Shown in pieces: positions 30,969 through 40,047 of a stretch of 64,000 bases of DNA. The DNA is from Simplicispira lacusdiani. GTDB taxonomy: Bacteria; Pseudomonadota; Gammaproteobacteria; Burkholderiales; Burkholderiaceae_C. Position 1 is the first letter of the stretch; each line of letters opens with the position of its first letter. The position numbers and the translations under genes were made by a program. Below the pieces are notes generated by a model. It made no database searches. It was not told the DNA's origin and was given only the letters and a program-made list of their open reading frames with translations. The stretch spans positions 124,001-188,000 of the forward strand of contig NZ_QXGR01000004.1 of assembly GCF_003604195.1 (NCBI RefSeq), read 5' to 3'.

Positions 30969-33347
30969 ATGAAGGCCCTCGACCGCAAGCTGCTGCGCGA
31001 CCTGCGGCGCATGTGGAGCCAGGCGCTCACCATCGCGCTGGTGGTGGCCAGCGGGCTGGGCGGCTTCATCACCTGCCTGTCGGCGGTCGATTCGCTGGCG
31101 CTGGCGCGCGACCAGTTCTACGCCCAGGGCCATTTCGCCGACGCCTTCGCCAGCGTCAAGCGCGCGCCGCTGGCGCTGGCCGAGGTGTTGCGCGGCGTGC
31201 CCGGCGTGGCCGATGTGCAGGTGACGGTGGAGCAGGTGGTGCGCGTGGAGATCGCGGGGCTGTCCGACCCCATCCTGGGCCAGCTCATCGGCGTGGACCT
31301 GCGCCAGCCGCCGCGCATGAACCAGGTCACCGTGCGCCACGGGCGCGCCCTGGCGCCCGCCGGTGCCGGGCAGGCGCGCGGCGACGGTGCCATCGACGCC
31401 CTGGTGTCCGAAGGCTTCGCCACCGTGCGCGGGCTGCGGCCGGGCGATGAACTCACGGCCCTGGTCAACGGCAAGCGCCGCGGCCTGCGCATCGTGGGCA
31501 CAGCGCTGTCGCCCGAATACATCTTCGCCGGGCTCGCGGGCGTGCCCGACATGCGCGGCTTCGGCGTCTTCTGGGTGGACCGCGAGGCCCTGGCCGCCGC
31601 CTACGACATGCAGGGCGCGTTCAACCGCGTGGCCGTCAAGCTGGCGCCCCAGGCCTCGGAGCCCGCCGTGCTCGACGGACTCTCGCGCCTGCTCGCGCCC
31701 TACGGCGGGCGCGACGCCCGGGGCCGGGAAGACCAGCCCTCGCACGCCATGCTCGACGCCGAGATCAAGGAGCAGCGCGTGCTGGGCACCGTGCTGCCCG
31801 CCATCTTCCTGGCCGTGGCGGCCTTCCTGCTGCACGTGGTGCTTTCGCGCCTGGTGTCCACGCAGCGCGAGCAGATCGCCGCGCTCAAGGCGCTGGGCTA
31901 TGCCAATGCCGCGATCGCCGGGCACTACCTCAAGCTCGTGGCGCTGATCGTCGCCGTGGGGCTGCTGCTGGGCGTGGCGCTGGGCGACTGGCTGGGCACC
32001 CTGCTGACGCGGCTGTACGCGGAATTCTTTTTCTTCCCGGTGTTCGGGCACCGCATCGCGCCGTGGCTGTTCCTTGTCGGCGCGGGCGTGACCGGCGCCA
32101 CGGCCCTGCTGGGCACGCTCAGCGCCGTGGGCGCCACCGTGCGCCTGGCGCCGGCCGAGGCCATGCGCCCACCCGCGCCCGGCTTGTACCGGCGCACCGT
32201 GCTGGAGCGTCTGGGCGTGCAGCGCATTCCGCCCGCGCTGCGCATGGTGCTGCGCAACATGGAGCGCCGGCCGCTGCGCACCCTGCTGACCATCGGCGGC
32301 ACGGCGGCGTCGGTGGCCATCGTCATCATGGGCAACTTCTTCAGCGACGCCATCGACCACATCGTCGACACCACCTTCGAACTGGCCATGCGCAGCGACG
32401 TGACCGTGTGGATGGCCGAGCCCGTGGATGCCCTGGCCCTCCTGCAACTGGCGCGCTTGCCGGGCGTGGCGCTGGTGGAGCCCTCGCGCGGCGTGGCCGT
32501 GCGCATTCGCCACGGCCACCGCAGCGAGCGCGTGGGCCTGCAGGGCATCGTGCCGGATGCGCGCCTGCAGCGCATCATCGACGTGGACGGCCGCCAGAGC
32601 CCCGTGCCGGCGACGGGCCTGCTGCTCACCGACCGCCTGGCCGACAAGCTCGGCCTGCGCGTGGGCGACATGGTGCAGCTGGAGGTGCTCGAAGGCCGCC
32701 AGCGCAGCCTGACCGTGCCCGTGCAGGCCACCGTGCGCGAGATGATGGGCCTCAACGCCTACGTGCAGCGCGATACGCTCAACCGCTGGCTGCAGGAGGG
32801 CGACGTGGCCTCGCAATTCGCCGTGGCGCTGGAGCCGGGCGCCGAGCCGCGCTTCCTGGAGGCCACCAAGGGCCTGCCGCGCGTGGCGGGGGCGTTCAGC
32901 AAGGCTACGCTGCTGCGCAACATGGAGGACGTGAGCGCGCGCAACGTGCGCATCATGAGCACCATCCTCACGCTGTTCGCGGCCGTGATCGCCGTGGGCG
33001 TGGTCTACAACAATGCCCGCATCGCCCTGGCCGAGCGCACCTGGGAGCTGGCCAGCCTGCGTGTGCTGGGTTTCACGCGCGGCGAGGTTTCGGCGCTGCT
33101 GCTGGGCGAGCTGGCCATCGGCATCGCGCTGGCGCTGCCCCTGGGCATGGCGCTGGGCTGGGGGCTGGTGCACCTAGTGGTGGACCTGCTCAAGAACGAC
33201 CAGTTTTTGTTCCCCGTGGTCATCGGCCCGCGCACCTATGCCGTGGCGGGCCTGTGCGTGGTGGCCGCGGGTGCGGCCAGCGCGCTGGTGGTGCGGCGGC
33301 GGATCGACCAGCTGGACATGGTGGGCGCGCTCAAGACGCGCGAGTGA
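30969..33347 (+). CDS. ABC transporter permease, duplicated FtsX domain
   Basis: 792 residues. An N-terminal helix (about residues 15-38) and two FtsX-type permease modules are visible: helices near 270-400 (IFLAVAAFLLHVVLSRLV) and again near 440 and 655-780 (ILTLFAAVIAVGVVYNN, LLLGELAIGIALALPLG). Two large periplasmic domains lie between them. This duplicated layout is that of LolCE- or MacB-like mechanotransmitters that work on substrates in the periplasm. It is sandwiched between its ATPase and an HlyD-type adaptor, so export rather than import is likely. The substrate is unknown. Confidence 0.9.
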   Translation: MKALDRKLLRDLRRMWSQALTIALVVASGLGGFITCLSAVDSLALARDQFYAQGHFADAFASVKRAPLALAEVLRGVPGVADVQVTVEQVVRVEIAGLSDPILGQLIGVDLRQPPRMNQVTVRHGRALAPAGAGQARGDGAIDALVSEGFATVRGLRPGDELTALVNGKRRGLRIVGTALSPEYIFAGLAGVPDMRGFGVFWVDREALAAAYDMQGAFNRVAVKLAPQASEPAVLDGLSRLLAPYGGRDARGREDQPSHAMLDAEIKEQRVLGTVLPAIFLAVAAFLLHVVLSRLVSTQREQIAALKALGYANAAIAGHYLKLVALIVAVGLLLGVALGDWLGTLLTRLYAEFFFFPVFGHRIAPWLFLVGAGVTGATALLGTLSAVGATVRLAPAEAMRPPAPGLYRRTVLERLGVQRIPPALRMVLRNMERRPLRTLLTIGGTAASVAIVIMGNFFSDAIDHIVDTTFELAMRSDVTVWMAEPVDALALLQLARLPGVALVEPSRGVAVRIRHGHRSERVGLQGIVPDARLQRIIDVDGRQSPVPATGLLLTDRLADKLGLRVGDMVQLEVLEGRQRSLTVPVQATVREMMGLNAYVQRDTLNRWLQEGDVASQFAVALEPGAEPRFLEATKGLPRVAGAFSKATLLRNMEDVSARNVRIMSTILTLFAAVIAVGVVYNNARIALAERTWELASLRVLGFTRGEVSALLLGELAIGIALALPLGMALGWGLVHLVVDLLKNDQFLFPVVIGPRTYAVAGLCVVAAGAASALVVRRRIDQLDMVGALKTRE

Positions 33348-33372
33348 CGGAAAAACGGATCAAGCGAGGACG

Positions 33373-34611
33373 ATGGCGATGCAGAAGAAGACATGGATGC
33401 TGAGCGGGGGCGCGGTGGTGGCGCTGGCGGTGCTGCTGGCCTGGGCCTTCGCGCCCCGGCCGCAGCCGGTGGAAGTGGTGGGCGTGGCGCAGGGCCGCTT
33501 CGAGACCGGCATCGACGAGGACGCCAAGACCCGGTTGCGCGACCGGTATGCCGTCTCGGCCCCGCTGGCCGGGCGCCTGGCGCGCATCGCGCTGCGCGAG
33601 GGCGACGCGGTGCGCGCGGGCGAGGTGGTGGCGCGCATCCTGCCGGCGTTGCCGGCCCTGCTCGATGAACGCAGCCTGCAGGAACACCGGGCGCGCGTGG
33701 ACGCCGCGCAGGCCGGCGTGCAGCGCGCCGGGGTGCGCGCCGAGCGCAGCCGCGTGGTGCTGGAGCAGGCGCGCGGCGACCTGCGCCGCAGCGAGGACCT
33801 GGCGCGGCAGGGCTTCGTGGCCGCCGCGCGGCTGGACGCCGACCGCCTGGCCCTGGACGCCGCGCAGAAGGACGCGCAGGCCGCCATGCTGGAGCAGCAG
33901 GCGGCGCGCGCCGACCTGGCCCAGGCGCGCGCGGCGCTCGGCGTGGTGCAACGCCCGCAGGCCGGGGGCCGGGCCTTCGAGGTGCGCGCGCCCGTGGCCG
34001 GCCGCGTGCTGCGCGTGGCCCAGACCAGCGAGGGCATGGTGGGGCTGGGCACGGTGCTGGTCGAGCTGGGCGACACCACGCAGCTGGAGGTGGTGGCGCC
34101 GCTGCTGTCCACCGATGCGCTGCAGGTGCGCGCGGGCAGCCCCGTGCGCATCGAGCGTTGGGGCGGTCCCGGCGTGCTGCAGGGGCGCGTGCGCGCCGTG
34201 GAGCCGGCGGCGTTCACCAAGGTCTCGGCCCTGGGGGTGGAGGAGCAGCGCGTGAACGTGCTCATCGACCTGACTAGCCCGGCCGCGCAGTGGGAGGCCC
34301 TGGGCGACGGCTACCGCGTGGTGGCGCGCGTGCTCACGCGCGAGGCAGAGGACGCCACCCTGGTGCCCGTGAGCGCGCTGTTTCCGCTGCACGCCGACGG
34401 CGCCGCTGCGGCGGGCGCCGAACCCGCCGCGCCGCGCATGGCCGTGTTCGTGGTGCAAGAGGGGCGCGCCCGCCGCGTGCCCGTGGTGCTGGAGGCGCGC
34501 GGTGCCACCCATGCCTGGGTGAAGGAGGGGCTGCAGGCCGGCGCGCAGGTGGTGGTGTACCCGCCCGCCACGCTGGCCGATGGCGCCCGCGTGCGGCTGC
34601 GCGCGCCGTGA
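33373..34611 (+). CDS. HlyD/MacA-family periplasmic adaptor protein
   Basis: 412 residues from the ATG at 33373, with CGAGGA just before it. An N-terminal membrane anchor (SGGAVVALAVLLAWAF) is followed by a lipoyl half-motif (APLAGRLARIALREGDAVRAG), a coiled-coil hairpin (about 95-190, rich in Ala, Arg and Glu), a second lipoyl half (VRAPVAGRVLRVAQTSEG) and beta-barrel domains. It bridges the inner-membrane ABC transporter to an outer-membrane channel, which is not encoded here. The three genes (ATPase, permease, adaptor) are tightly spaced on one transcript. Confidence 0.9.
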   Translation: MAMQKKTWMLSGGAVVALAVLLAWAFAPRPQPVEVVGVAQGRFETGIDEDAKTRLRDRYAVSAPLAGRLARIALREGDAVRAGEVVARILPALPALLDERSLQEHRARVDAAQAGVQRAGVRAERSRVVLEQARGDLRRSEDLARQGFVAAARLDADRLALDAAQKDAQAAMLEQQAARADLAQARAALGVVQRPQAGGRAFEVRAPVAGRVLRVAQTSEGMVGLGTVLVELGDTTQLEVVAPLLSTDALQVRAGSPVRIERWGGPGVLQGRVRAVEPAAFTKVSALGVEEQRVNVLIDLTSPAAQWEALGDGYRVVARVLTREAEDATLVPVSALFPLHADGAAAAGAEPAAPRMAVFVVQEGRARRVPVVLEARGATHAWVKEGLQAGAQVVVYPPATLADGARVRLRAP

Positions 34612-34625
34612 CGGAACCCCGGGCC

Positions 34626-36257
34626 ATGGACCTGCAGGACGACTACGCCGCCGCCGAACGGCGCCTGCGTGCCCTGCAGCGCTCGCCCCAGGCCTTCGAC
34701 CACCCGGTGGGCGCGGTGGAATGGATCGAAACGCACATCTCCTGGCTGCTGCTGGTGGGTGACTATGTCTACAAGTTCAAGAAGCCGCTGCGGCTGGATT
34801 TCCTGGACTTCAGCACCCCGGCGCTGCGCCGCGCCGCGTGCGCGGAGGAGCTGCGCATCAACCGCCGTACCGCGCCGGGCCTTTATCTGGGATTGGTGGC
34901 ACTCACGGGCGGCGCGCCGGACGGACTGCGCCTGCGTCCCCTGGAGGATGCGCCCCCGGATGCCGAACCCGCGGTGCGCATGCGGCGCTTCGATCAGGCG
35001 GCGCTGCTCAGCCACCTGCTGGAGCGGGAGCAGCTCACGCCCGCGCACATCGACGCGCTGGCGTGGCAGGTGGCGCGCTTCCATGGCGCGGCCGCCGTGG
35101 CCCTGCCCGGCCAGGGCTGGGGTACGGCGCAGGCCGTGCGCGCGCCAGTGGATGACTGCCTGGCCGCCCTGCGGGCCGTGGCGGCCGATGCGCCGGACCT
35201 GGCGCCGCTGCTGGGCGATGTGGCGCGGTGGTGTGCCGCCCAAGGCGCCAGGCTGGCGCCGGTTTTCGAGGAGCGCCTGCGCTCGGGCCGCGTGCGCGAA
35301 GGCCATGGCGACCTGCACCTGGCGAATCTGGTGCTCATCGATGATGCGCCGCAGTTGTTCGATGCCATTGAATTCAACCCGGCGCTGCGCTGGATCGATG
35401 GCGTGGCCGATGTCGCCTTCCTGGCCATGGACCTGGAGGCGCGCGGCCGCGCCGACCTGGCCTGGCGTTTTCTCAACGCCTGGCTGGAGCGCACGGGCGA
35501 CTACGCAGGCCTGCAGGTGCTCGATTACTACCGCGTCTACCGCGCCCTGGTGCGCGCCCGCGTGGCGGGCCTGCGCCTGGCGCAGACCGAGGGCCAAGCC
35601 CGCGCCGCCTGCCTGCGGGAGCAGCGGCGCTACCTGGAACTGGCGCTGCGCTTCATCCGGCCTCGGCCCCTGGCGCTGTGGCTGGCGCACGGTTTCTCGG
35701 GCTCGGGCAAGAGCACGCAGTCGTTGGCGCTGGTCTGCCAGCGCGGCATGGTGCGCGTGCGCGCCGATGTGGAGCGCAAACGGCTGTTCGGCCTGGCGCC
35801 CGAGGACGCCAGCGGCGCCGTGCCCGGCGGCATCTACACGCAGGATGCCTCGCTGCGCACGCACGAGCGGCTGGCGCGGGCGGCGCGCTCGGCACTCGAT
35901 GCCGGCCACGCGGTGCTGGTGGACGCCACCTTCCTGAACCCGGCCCTGCGGGCGCGGTTCATCGCGCTGGCCCAGGCGCTGCGGGTGCCCATCCGTATCC
36001 TGTGTTTCGAGGCGCCGCTCGACGTGCTGCGCGAGCGTGTGCGTGCTCGCCAGCAGGCCGGGGGCGATGCCTCCGAGGCCGATGTGCGGGTGCTCGAATC
36101 GCAATGGGCCGCGGCCCGGCCGCTCTCGGCCGAGGAGGAGGCATGGGCCATGCACGTGGACACGACCCGGCCCGTGGACTGGGACGCGCTGCTGCCGCCA
36201 GAACCGGCTACAGCCCCACCTGGCCTGGCACCAGGTGCAGCAGCACCGTCGTCATGA
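34626..36257 (+). CDS. fused aminoglycoside phosphotransferase-like / P-loop kinase protein
   Basis: 543 residues from the ATG at 34626, 14 bp after the adaptor gene. The N-terminal half is an APH/choline-kinase fold with the catalytic segment GHGDLHLANLVL and metal segment FDAIEFNPALRW. The C-terminal third is a P-loop kinase domain with Walker A GFSGSGKST near residue 358 and the later segment VLVDATFLNPALRARF. Homologues are annotated as bifunctional aminoglycoside phosphotransferase/ATP-binding proteins without known substrate; resistance is not implied. The gene ends 50 bp inside the convergent YqaA-type gene. Confidence 0.88.
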   Translation: MDLQDDYAAAERRLRALQRSPQAFDHPVGAVEWIETHISWLLLVGDYVYKFKKPLRLDFLDFSTPALRRAACAEELRINRRTAPGLYLGLVALTGGAPDGLRLRPLEDAPPDAEPAVRMRRFDQAALLSHLLEREQLTPAHIDALAWQVARFHGAAAVALPGQGWGTAQAVRAPVDDCLAALRAVAADAPDLAPLLGDVARWCAAQGARLAPVFEERLRSGRVREGHGDLHLANLVLIDDAPQLFDAIEFNPALRWIDGVADVAFLAMDLEARGRADLAWRFLNAWLERTGDYAGLQVLDYYRVYRALVRARVAGLRLAQTEGQARAACLREQRRYLELALRFIRPRPLALWLAHGFSGSGKSTQSLALVCQRGMVRVRADVERKRLFGLAPEDASGAVPGGIYTQDASLRTHERLARAARSALDAGHAVLVDATFLNPALRARFIALAQALRVPIRILCFEAPLDVLRERVRARQQAGGDASEADVRVLESQWAAARPLSAEEEAWAMHVDTTRPVDWDALLPPEPATAPPGLAPGAAAPSS

Positions 36258-36744
36258 ACAGGTAGCGCAAAAACTTGCCCACGGCCATGTAGGCCAGGCA
36301 GGGCCAGAACGGCAGCTTGAGCCAGCCGGCCACGGCGCACAGGGGGTCGCCCACCACGGGCAGCCAGCTCAGCAAGCAGGTCTTGGCCCCCCATTTGCGC
36401 AGCCAGATGCGCGCGCGGCGCTCGTTGCGGCTGAGTTCGCGCACCGGCTTGGCATCGGCGCCCGGGGGGGGGCCGGCCCGCCGGTGGCGCCGCGCGGCAT
36501 CCCAGGCGCGGTGCGCGCCCAGCCCCATCCACCAGCTCACGCCGCCGCCCAGGGTGTTGCCCGCGGTCGCCACCAGGATGGCGGGCCAGAACAGCTCGGG
36601 GTTGAGCTTGATGAGGCCGAACACTGCGGGCTCCGAGCCCATGGGCAGCAGCGTCGCCGACACGAAGGCGACGACAAAGACCGTGCTCAGGCCGAACTGC
36701 GGCAGGGCCAGCCAGCCGAGCATTGCGTGCATCCAGGATTCCAT
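36208..36744 (-). CDS. YqaA-family inner-membrane protein (SNARE/DedA-like)
   Basis: 178 residues from the ATG at 36744 (MESWMHAMLGWL); in-frame codons upstream to 36825 are Pro/Cys-rich and unlikely. Hydrophobic helices include VFVVAFVSATLLPMGSEPAVF and WPAILVATAGNTLGGGVSWW, both typical of YqaA/DedA relatives, and a conserved GAKTCLLSWLPVVGDPLC segment. DedA-like proteins are thought to move lipids or maintain membrane homeostasis; YqaA's own role is not settled. It is convergent with, and overlaps by 50 bp, the kinase-fusion gene. Confidence 0.87.
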   Translation of the reverse strand: MESWMHAMLGWLALPQFGLSTVFVVAFVSATLLPMGSEPAVFGLIKLNPELFWPAILVATAGNTLGGGVSWWMGLGAHRAWDAARRHRRAGPPPGADAKPVRELSRNERRARIWLRKWGAKTCLLSWLPVVGDPLCAVAGWLKLPFWPCLAYMAVGKFLRYLFMTTVLLHLVPGQVGL

Positions 36745-36845
36745 GGCCAGGGAGTGTAGGGGCAGGCCGTGCGGGCCGCTGCCGGCACCGTTGCATGGAG
36801 GGCGGCATGGGGGTGGATATTTCATTTGCTGAAATTTTGAGCAGG

Positions 36846-36851
36846 TACAAT
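36846..36851 (+). promoter_or_regulatory. candidate -10 element for dusB-fis, in a small palindrome
   Basis: TACAAT is flanked by GCAGG and CCTGC, forming a 5-bp inverted repeat (36841-36856). A second inverted repeat (ATTTCA/TGAAAT, 36819-36835) lies just upstream. Both fall in the region where Fis autoregulation would be expected, but neither is a proven operator. Confidence 0.35.
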
Positions 36852-36890
36852 CCTGCCTCCTTTTTCAGCATTCGCTGCCCACCCTCACCC

Positions 36891-37940
36891 ATGCACATCG
36901 GCCATATTCCCCTGGCGAACCGTCTGTTCGTCGCCCCGATGGCCGGGGTGACGGACCGGCCGTTCCGCCAGCTGTGCAAGCAGCTCGGCGCCGGCTACGC
37001 GGTGAGCGAGATGGTGACCTCGCGCAAGGACCTGTGGAACAGCCTCAAGACCTCGCGCCGGGCCAACCACGAGGGCGAGCCCGGGCCCATCGCGGTGCAG
37101 ATCGCGGGCACCGAGGCGGCGATGATGGCCGAGGCGGCGGTCTACAACATCGAGCGCGGCGCCCAGATCATCGACATCAACATGGGCTGCCCGGCCAAGA
37201 AGGTCTGCAACAAGTGGGCGGGCTCGGCGCTGATGCAGGACGAGGCGCTGGCGGTGTCGATCGCCCAGGCGGTGGTGGACGCCTGCGCGCCGCGCAATGT
37301 GCCCGTCACGCTGAAGATGCGCACCGGCTGGTGCCAGCAGCACAAGAACGCCGTGCAGCTGGCGCGCCAGTTCGAGGCCGTGGGCATCCAGATGCTCACG
37401 GTGCATGGCCGCACGCGCGAGCAGGGGTACAAGGGCCAGGCCGAGTACGACACCATCGCGGCCGTGAAGGCAGCGGTGCAGGTGCCCGTGGTGGCCAATG
37501 GCGACATCACCTCGCCCGAGAAGGCGCGCGATGTGCTGGCCTGCACCGGGGCCGACGCCATCATGGTCGGCCGCGCGGCCCAGGGCCGGCCCTGGATCTT
37601 CCGCGAGATCGGCCACTTCCTGGCCACGGGCGAACACCTGGCGCCGCCGTTGGTGGCCGAGGTGCGGCGCCTGCTGCTGGACCACCTGCAGGACCACTAC
37701 CGCCTCTACGGCGAGCTGACCGGCGTGCGCAGCGCGCGCAAGCACATTGCCTGGTACCTGCGGGCGTTGCCGGGCGGCGAGGATTTCCGACAACATATCA
37801 ATACGATCGACGACTGCCAGGCGCAATGGCAGGCGGTGGACGACTACCTGCAGGCCCTGGGCCGACAGATGGACCGCCTGCCGGCCGCGAGCGCCGGGCT
37901 GGACGCCGACGCACAAGAACAAGAGGGATTGGCTGCATGA
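36891..37940 (+). CDS. dusB: tRNA-dihydrouridine synthase B (DusB)
   Basis: 349 residues from the ATG at 36891 (MHIGHIPLANRLFVAPMAG). The FMN-binding TIM barrel shows LFVAPMAGVTDRPFR, the DINMGCPAKKVCNKWAGSAL segment with the catalytic cysteine, and VHGRTREQGYKG plus NGDITSPEKA. DusB reduces uridine 17 in the tRNA D loop. The stop overlaps the fis start by four bases (ATGA), the conserved dusB-fis operon known from enterics and other proteobacteria. Confidence 0.95.
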   Translation: MHIGHIPLANRLFVAPMAGVTDRPFRQLCKQLGAGYAVSEMVTSRKDLWNSLKTSRRANHEGEPGPIAVQIAGTEAAMMAEAAVYNIERGAQIIDINMGCPAKKVCNKWAGSALMQDEALAVSIAQAVVDACAPRNVPVTLKMRTGWCQQHKNAVQLARQFEAVGIQMLTVHGRTREQGYKGQAEYDTIAAVKAAVQVPVVANGDITSPEKARDVLACTGADAIMVGRAAQGRPWIFREIGHFLATGEHLAPPLVAEVRRLLLDHLQDHYRLYGELTGVRSARKHIAWYLRALPGGEDFRQHINTIDDCQAQWQAVDDYLQALGRQMDRLPAASAGLDADAQEQEGLAA

Positions 37941-38170
37941 GCAAAAAACACATCGAGGAATGCGTGCGCGAGAGCCTGCAGGGCTACTTCCGCGACCTGG
38001 GCGGCGAGACGCCCGACGGCATGTACGACATGCTGGTGCGCGTGGTCGAAAAACCGCTGCTGGAGGTGGTGATGAGCCATGCCGACAACAACCAGTCGCG
38101 CGCCGCCGAATGGCTGGGCCTGAACCGCAACACGCTGCGCAAGAAGCTGGTCGAGCACAAGCTGCTGTGA
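37937..38170 (+). CDS. fis: DNA-binding protein Fis
   Basis: 77 residues beginning MSKKHIEECVRESLQGYF. The C-terminal helix-turn-helix is QSRAAEWLGLNRNTLRKKL. Betaproteobacterial Fis is shorter than the 98-residue E. coli protein and lacks most of its N-terminal beta-hairpin, as here. It is a nucleoid protein controlling many promoters and recombination events. Its start is inside the dusB stop. The gene is followed after three bases by a family 1 repeat and then purH. Confidence 0.95.
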   Translation: MSKKHIEECVRESLQGYFRDLGGETPDGMYDMLVRVVEKPLLEVVMSHADNNQSRAAEWLGLNRNTLRKKLVEHKLL

Positions 38171-38172
38171 GC

Positions 38173-38244
38173 TTTTTTGCTATATAAATAATAGCTATTG
38201 GCGCTTGCTTGGCGGGCGCTGGAGCACGATTTCACTTCAAAACC
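38173..38244 (+). repeat. dispersed intergenic repeat family 1, copy D (full length)
   Basis: Begins TTTTTTGCTATATAAATAAT, then TAGCTATTGGCGCTTGC, an imperfect hairpin arm GCGGGCGCTGG, and a tail ending CTTCAAAACC. It fills the gap between fis and purH and ends six bases before the purH ATG. Confidence 0.85.
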
Positions 38245-38250
38245 ACCACC

Positions 38251-39852
38251 ATGAACGCACTACTCTCCGTCTCCGACAAGACCGGTATCGTCGAATTCGC
38301 GCAGGCCTTGCATGCCCTGGGCATCAAGCTGCTGTCCACCGGCGGCACCGCCAAGCTGCTGCAGGAGGCGGGCCTGCCCGTGACCGAGGTGGCCGAGGTC
38401 ACGCAGTTCCCCGAGATGCTCGACGGCCGCGTCAAGACCCTGCACCCCAAGGTGCATGGCGGCCTGCTGGCGCGCCGCGAGCTGCCCGCGCACATGGCGG
38501 CGCTGAAGGAGCACGGCATCGACACCATCGACCTGCTGGTGGTGAACCTCTACCCCTTTGAAGCCACCGTGGCCAAGGCCGGCTGCACGCTGGCAGACGC
38601 CATCGAGAACATCGACATCGGCGGCCCCGCCATGGTGCGCAGCGCCGCCAAGAACTGGAAGGATGTCGGCGTCATTACTTCGGCCGACCAGTACGAGGCC
38701 GTGCTGGCCGAGTTGAAGGCCGGCGGCAAGCTGTCCGACAAGCTGCGCTTCGCGCTGTCGGTGGCCGCGTTCAACCGCATCGCCCAGTACGACGGCGCCA
38801 TCAGCGACTACCTCTCCTCCGTCAGCTTCGAGGCCGAGAAGCTGTCCGAAACCTACGTGCCCCAGCGCGCGCTGTTCCCCGGCCAGAGCAACGGCATCTT
38901 TACCAAGGTGCAGGACCTGCGCTACGGCGAGAACAGCCACCAGCAGGCCGCGCTGTACCGCGACCTGTACCCCGCGCCCGGCTCGCTGGTCACCGGCGTG
39001 CAGTTGCAGGGCAAGGAGCTGAGCTACAACAACATCGCCGACGCCGACGCCGCCTGGGAATGTGTGAAGAGCTTTGACGCCGCCGCCTGCGTGATCGTCA
39101 AGCACGCCAACCCCTGCGGCGTGGCCGTGGGCCTGGATGCCCTGAGCGCCTACAACAAGGCCTTCCAGACCGACCCGACCAGCGCCTTCGGCGGCATCAT
39201 CGCGCTGAACCGCACGCTCGACGGCGCGGCCGCCGCGCAGATCAGCAAGCAGTTCGTCGAGGTGCTGATGGCGCCCGATTTCACGCCCGAGGCGCTGGAG
39301 ATCTTCAAATCGAAGGCCAATGTGCGCCTGCTCAAGATCGCCTTGCCCGCGCGCGGCGGCCAGACCGATTGGGAGCGCGGCCGCAACGCCATGGACGCCA
39401 AGCGCATCGGCTCGGGCCTGCTGCTGCAGACGGCCGACAACCACGAGTTGGCGCTCACCGAACTGAAGGTGGTCACCAAGAAGCAGCCCACGCTGGAAGA
39501 GATGGAAGACCTGCTGTTCGCCTGGAAGGTGGCCAAGTACGTCAAGAGCAACGCCATCGTGTTCTGCAAGGGCGGCATGACCATGGGCGTGGGCGCGGGC
39601 CAGATGAGCCGCCTGGACTCGGCGCGCATCGCCAGCATCAAGGCCCAGCACGCCGGCCTGACCCTGCAGGGCACGGCCGTGGCGAGCGACGCCTTCTTCC
39701 CCTTCCGCGACGGCCTCGACGTGGTGGTGGACGCGGGCGCGACCTGCGTGATCCAGCCCGGCGGCTCCATGCGCGACCAGGAAGTGATCGACGCCGCCGA
39801 CGAGCGCGGCGTGGCCATGGTGTTCAGCGGCGTGCGCCATTTCAGACATTGA
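38251..39852 (+). CDS. purH: bifunctional AICAR transformylase / IMP cyclohydrolase (PurH)
   Basis: 533 residues from the ATG at 38251 ([12 protein letters not shown]). The N-terminal IMP cyclohydrolase domain includes [20 protein letters not shown] and [12 protein letters not shown]; the C-terminal transformylase domain shows [11 protein letters not shown] with the catalytic Lys-His pair and [14 protein letters not shown]. It performs the last two steps of purine synthesis to IMP. The stop is immediately followed by a family 2 repeat and a bidirectional terminator. Confidence 0.97.
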   Translation: MNALLSVSDKTGIVEFAQALHALGIKLLSTGGTAKLLQEAGLPVTEVAEVTQFPEMLDGRVKTLHPKVHGGLLARRELPAHMAALKEHGIDTIDLLVVNLYPFEATVAKAGCTLADAIENIDIGGPAMVRSAAKNWKDVGVITSADQYEAVLAELKAGGKLSDKLRFALSVAAFNRIAQYDGAISDYLSSVSFEAEKLSETYVPQRALFPGQSNGIFTKVQDLRYGENSHQQAALYRDLYPAPGSLVTGVQLQGKELSYNNIADADAAWECVKSFDAAACVIVKHANPCGVAVGLDALSAYNKAFQTDPTSAFGGIIALNRTLDGAAAAQISKQFVEVLMAPDFTPEALEIFKSKANVRLLKIALPARGGQTDWERGRNAMDAKRIGSGLLLQTADNHELALTELKVVTKKQPTLEEMEDLLFAWKVAKYVKSNAIVFCKGGMTMGVGAGQMSRLDSARIASIKAQHAGLTLQGTAVASDAFFPFRDGLDVVVDAGATCVIQPGGSMRDQEVIDAADERGVAMVFSGVRHFRH

Positions 39853-39855
39853 GAG

Positions 39856-39976
39856 CAACCCCCTGAGCGGCTGCGCCGCTTCCCCCTTCTCTTGCAGCGC
39901 TGCGCGTTGCGGAAGGGGGACGACACCAGCGCGGCGGGGCGGCCCTTGCGCGGTGTCTGCTGGTCTGGGCCGCGCC
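39856..39976 (+). repeat. dispersed GC-rich intergenic repeat family 2, copy 1
   Basis: A 121-bp element beginning three bases after the purH stop. It contains a hairpin GCGGC-TGC-GCCGC (39867-39879), a longer CCCCCTT/AAGGGGG pairing, and the segment CAGCGCGGCGGGGCGGCCCT. It matches a second copy near 62100 in inverse orientation over its whole length. Confidence 0.8.
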
Positions 39977-40006
39977 GGTTTCAAAGGGCAGCGTGACATC
40001 CAACAA

Positions 40007-40028
40007 AAAAGCGGCCTCGGCCGCTTTT
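40007..40028 (+). terminator. bidirectional terminator between purH and the acyltransferase gene
   Basis: AAAAGCGGC and GCCGCTTTT form a 9-bp stem around CTCG; T-rich tracts follow on both strands. It lies between two convergent genes. Confidence 0.85.
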
Positions 40029-40047
40029 CTTTTTGAGTGGGGCAGGG

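Noticed and set aside
34626..36257. Antibiotic-resistance phosphotransferase
   Set aside because: The APH fold is shared by many kinases; the fusion family is chromosomal with unknown substrate, so resistance is not supported.
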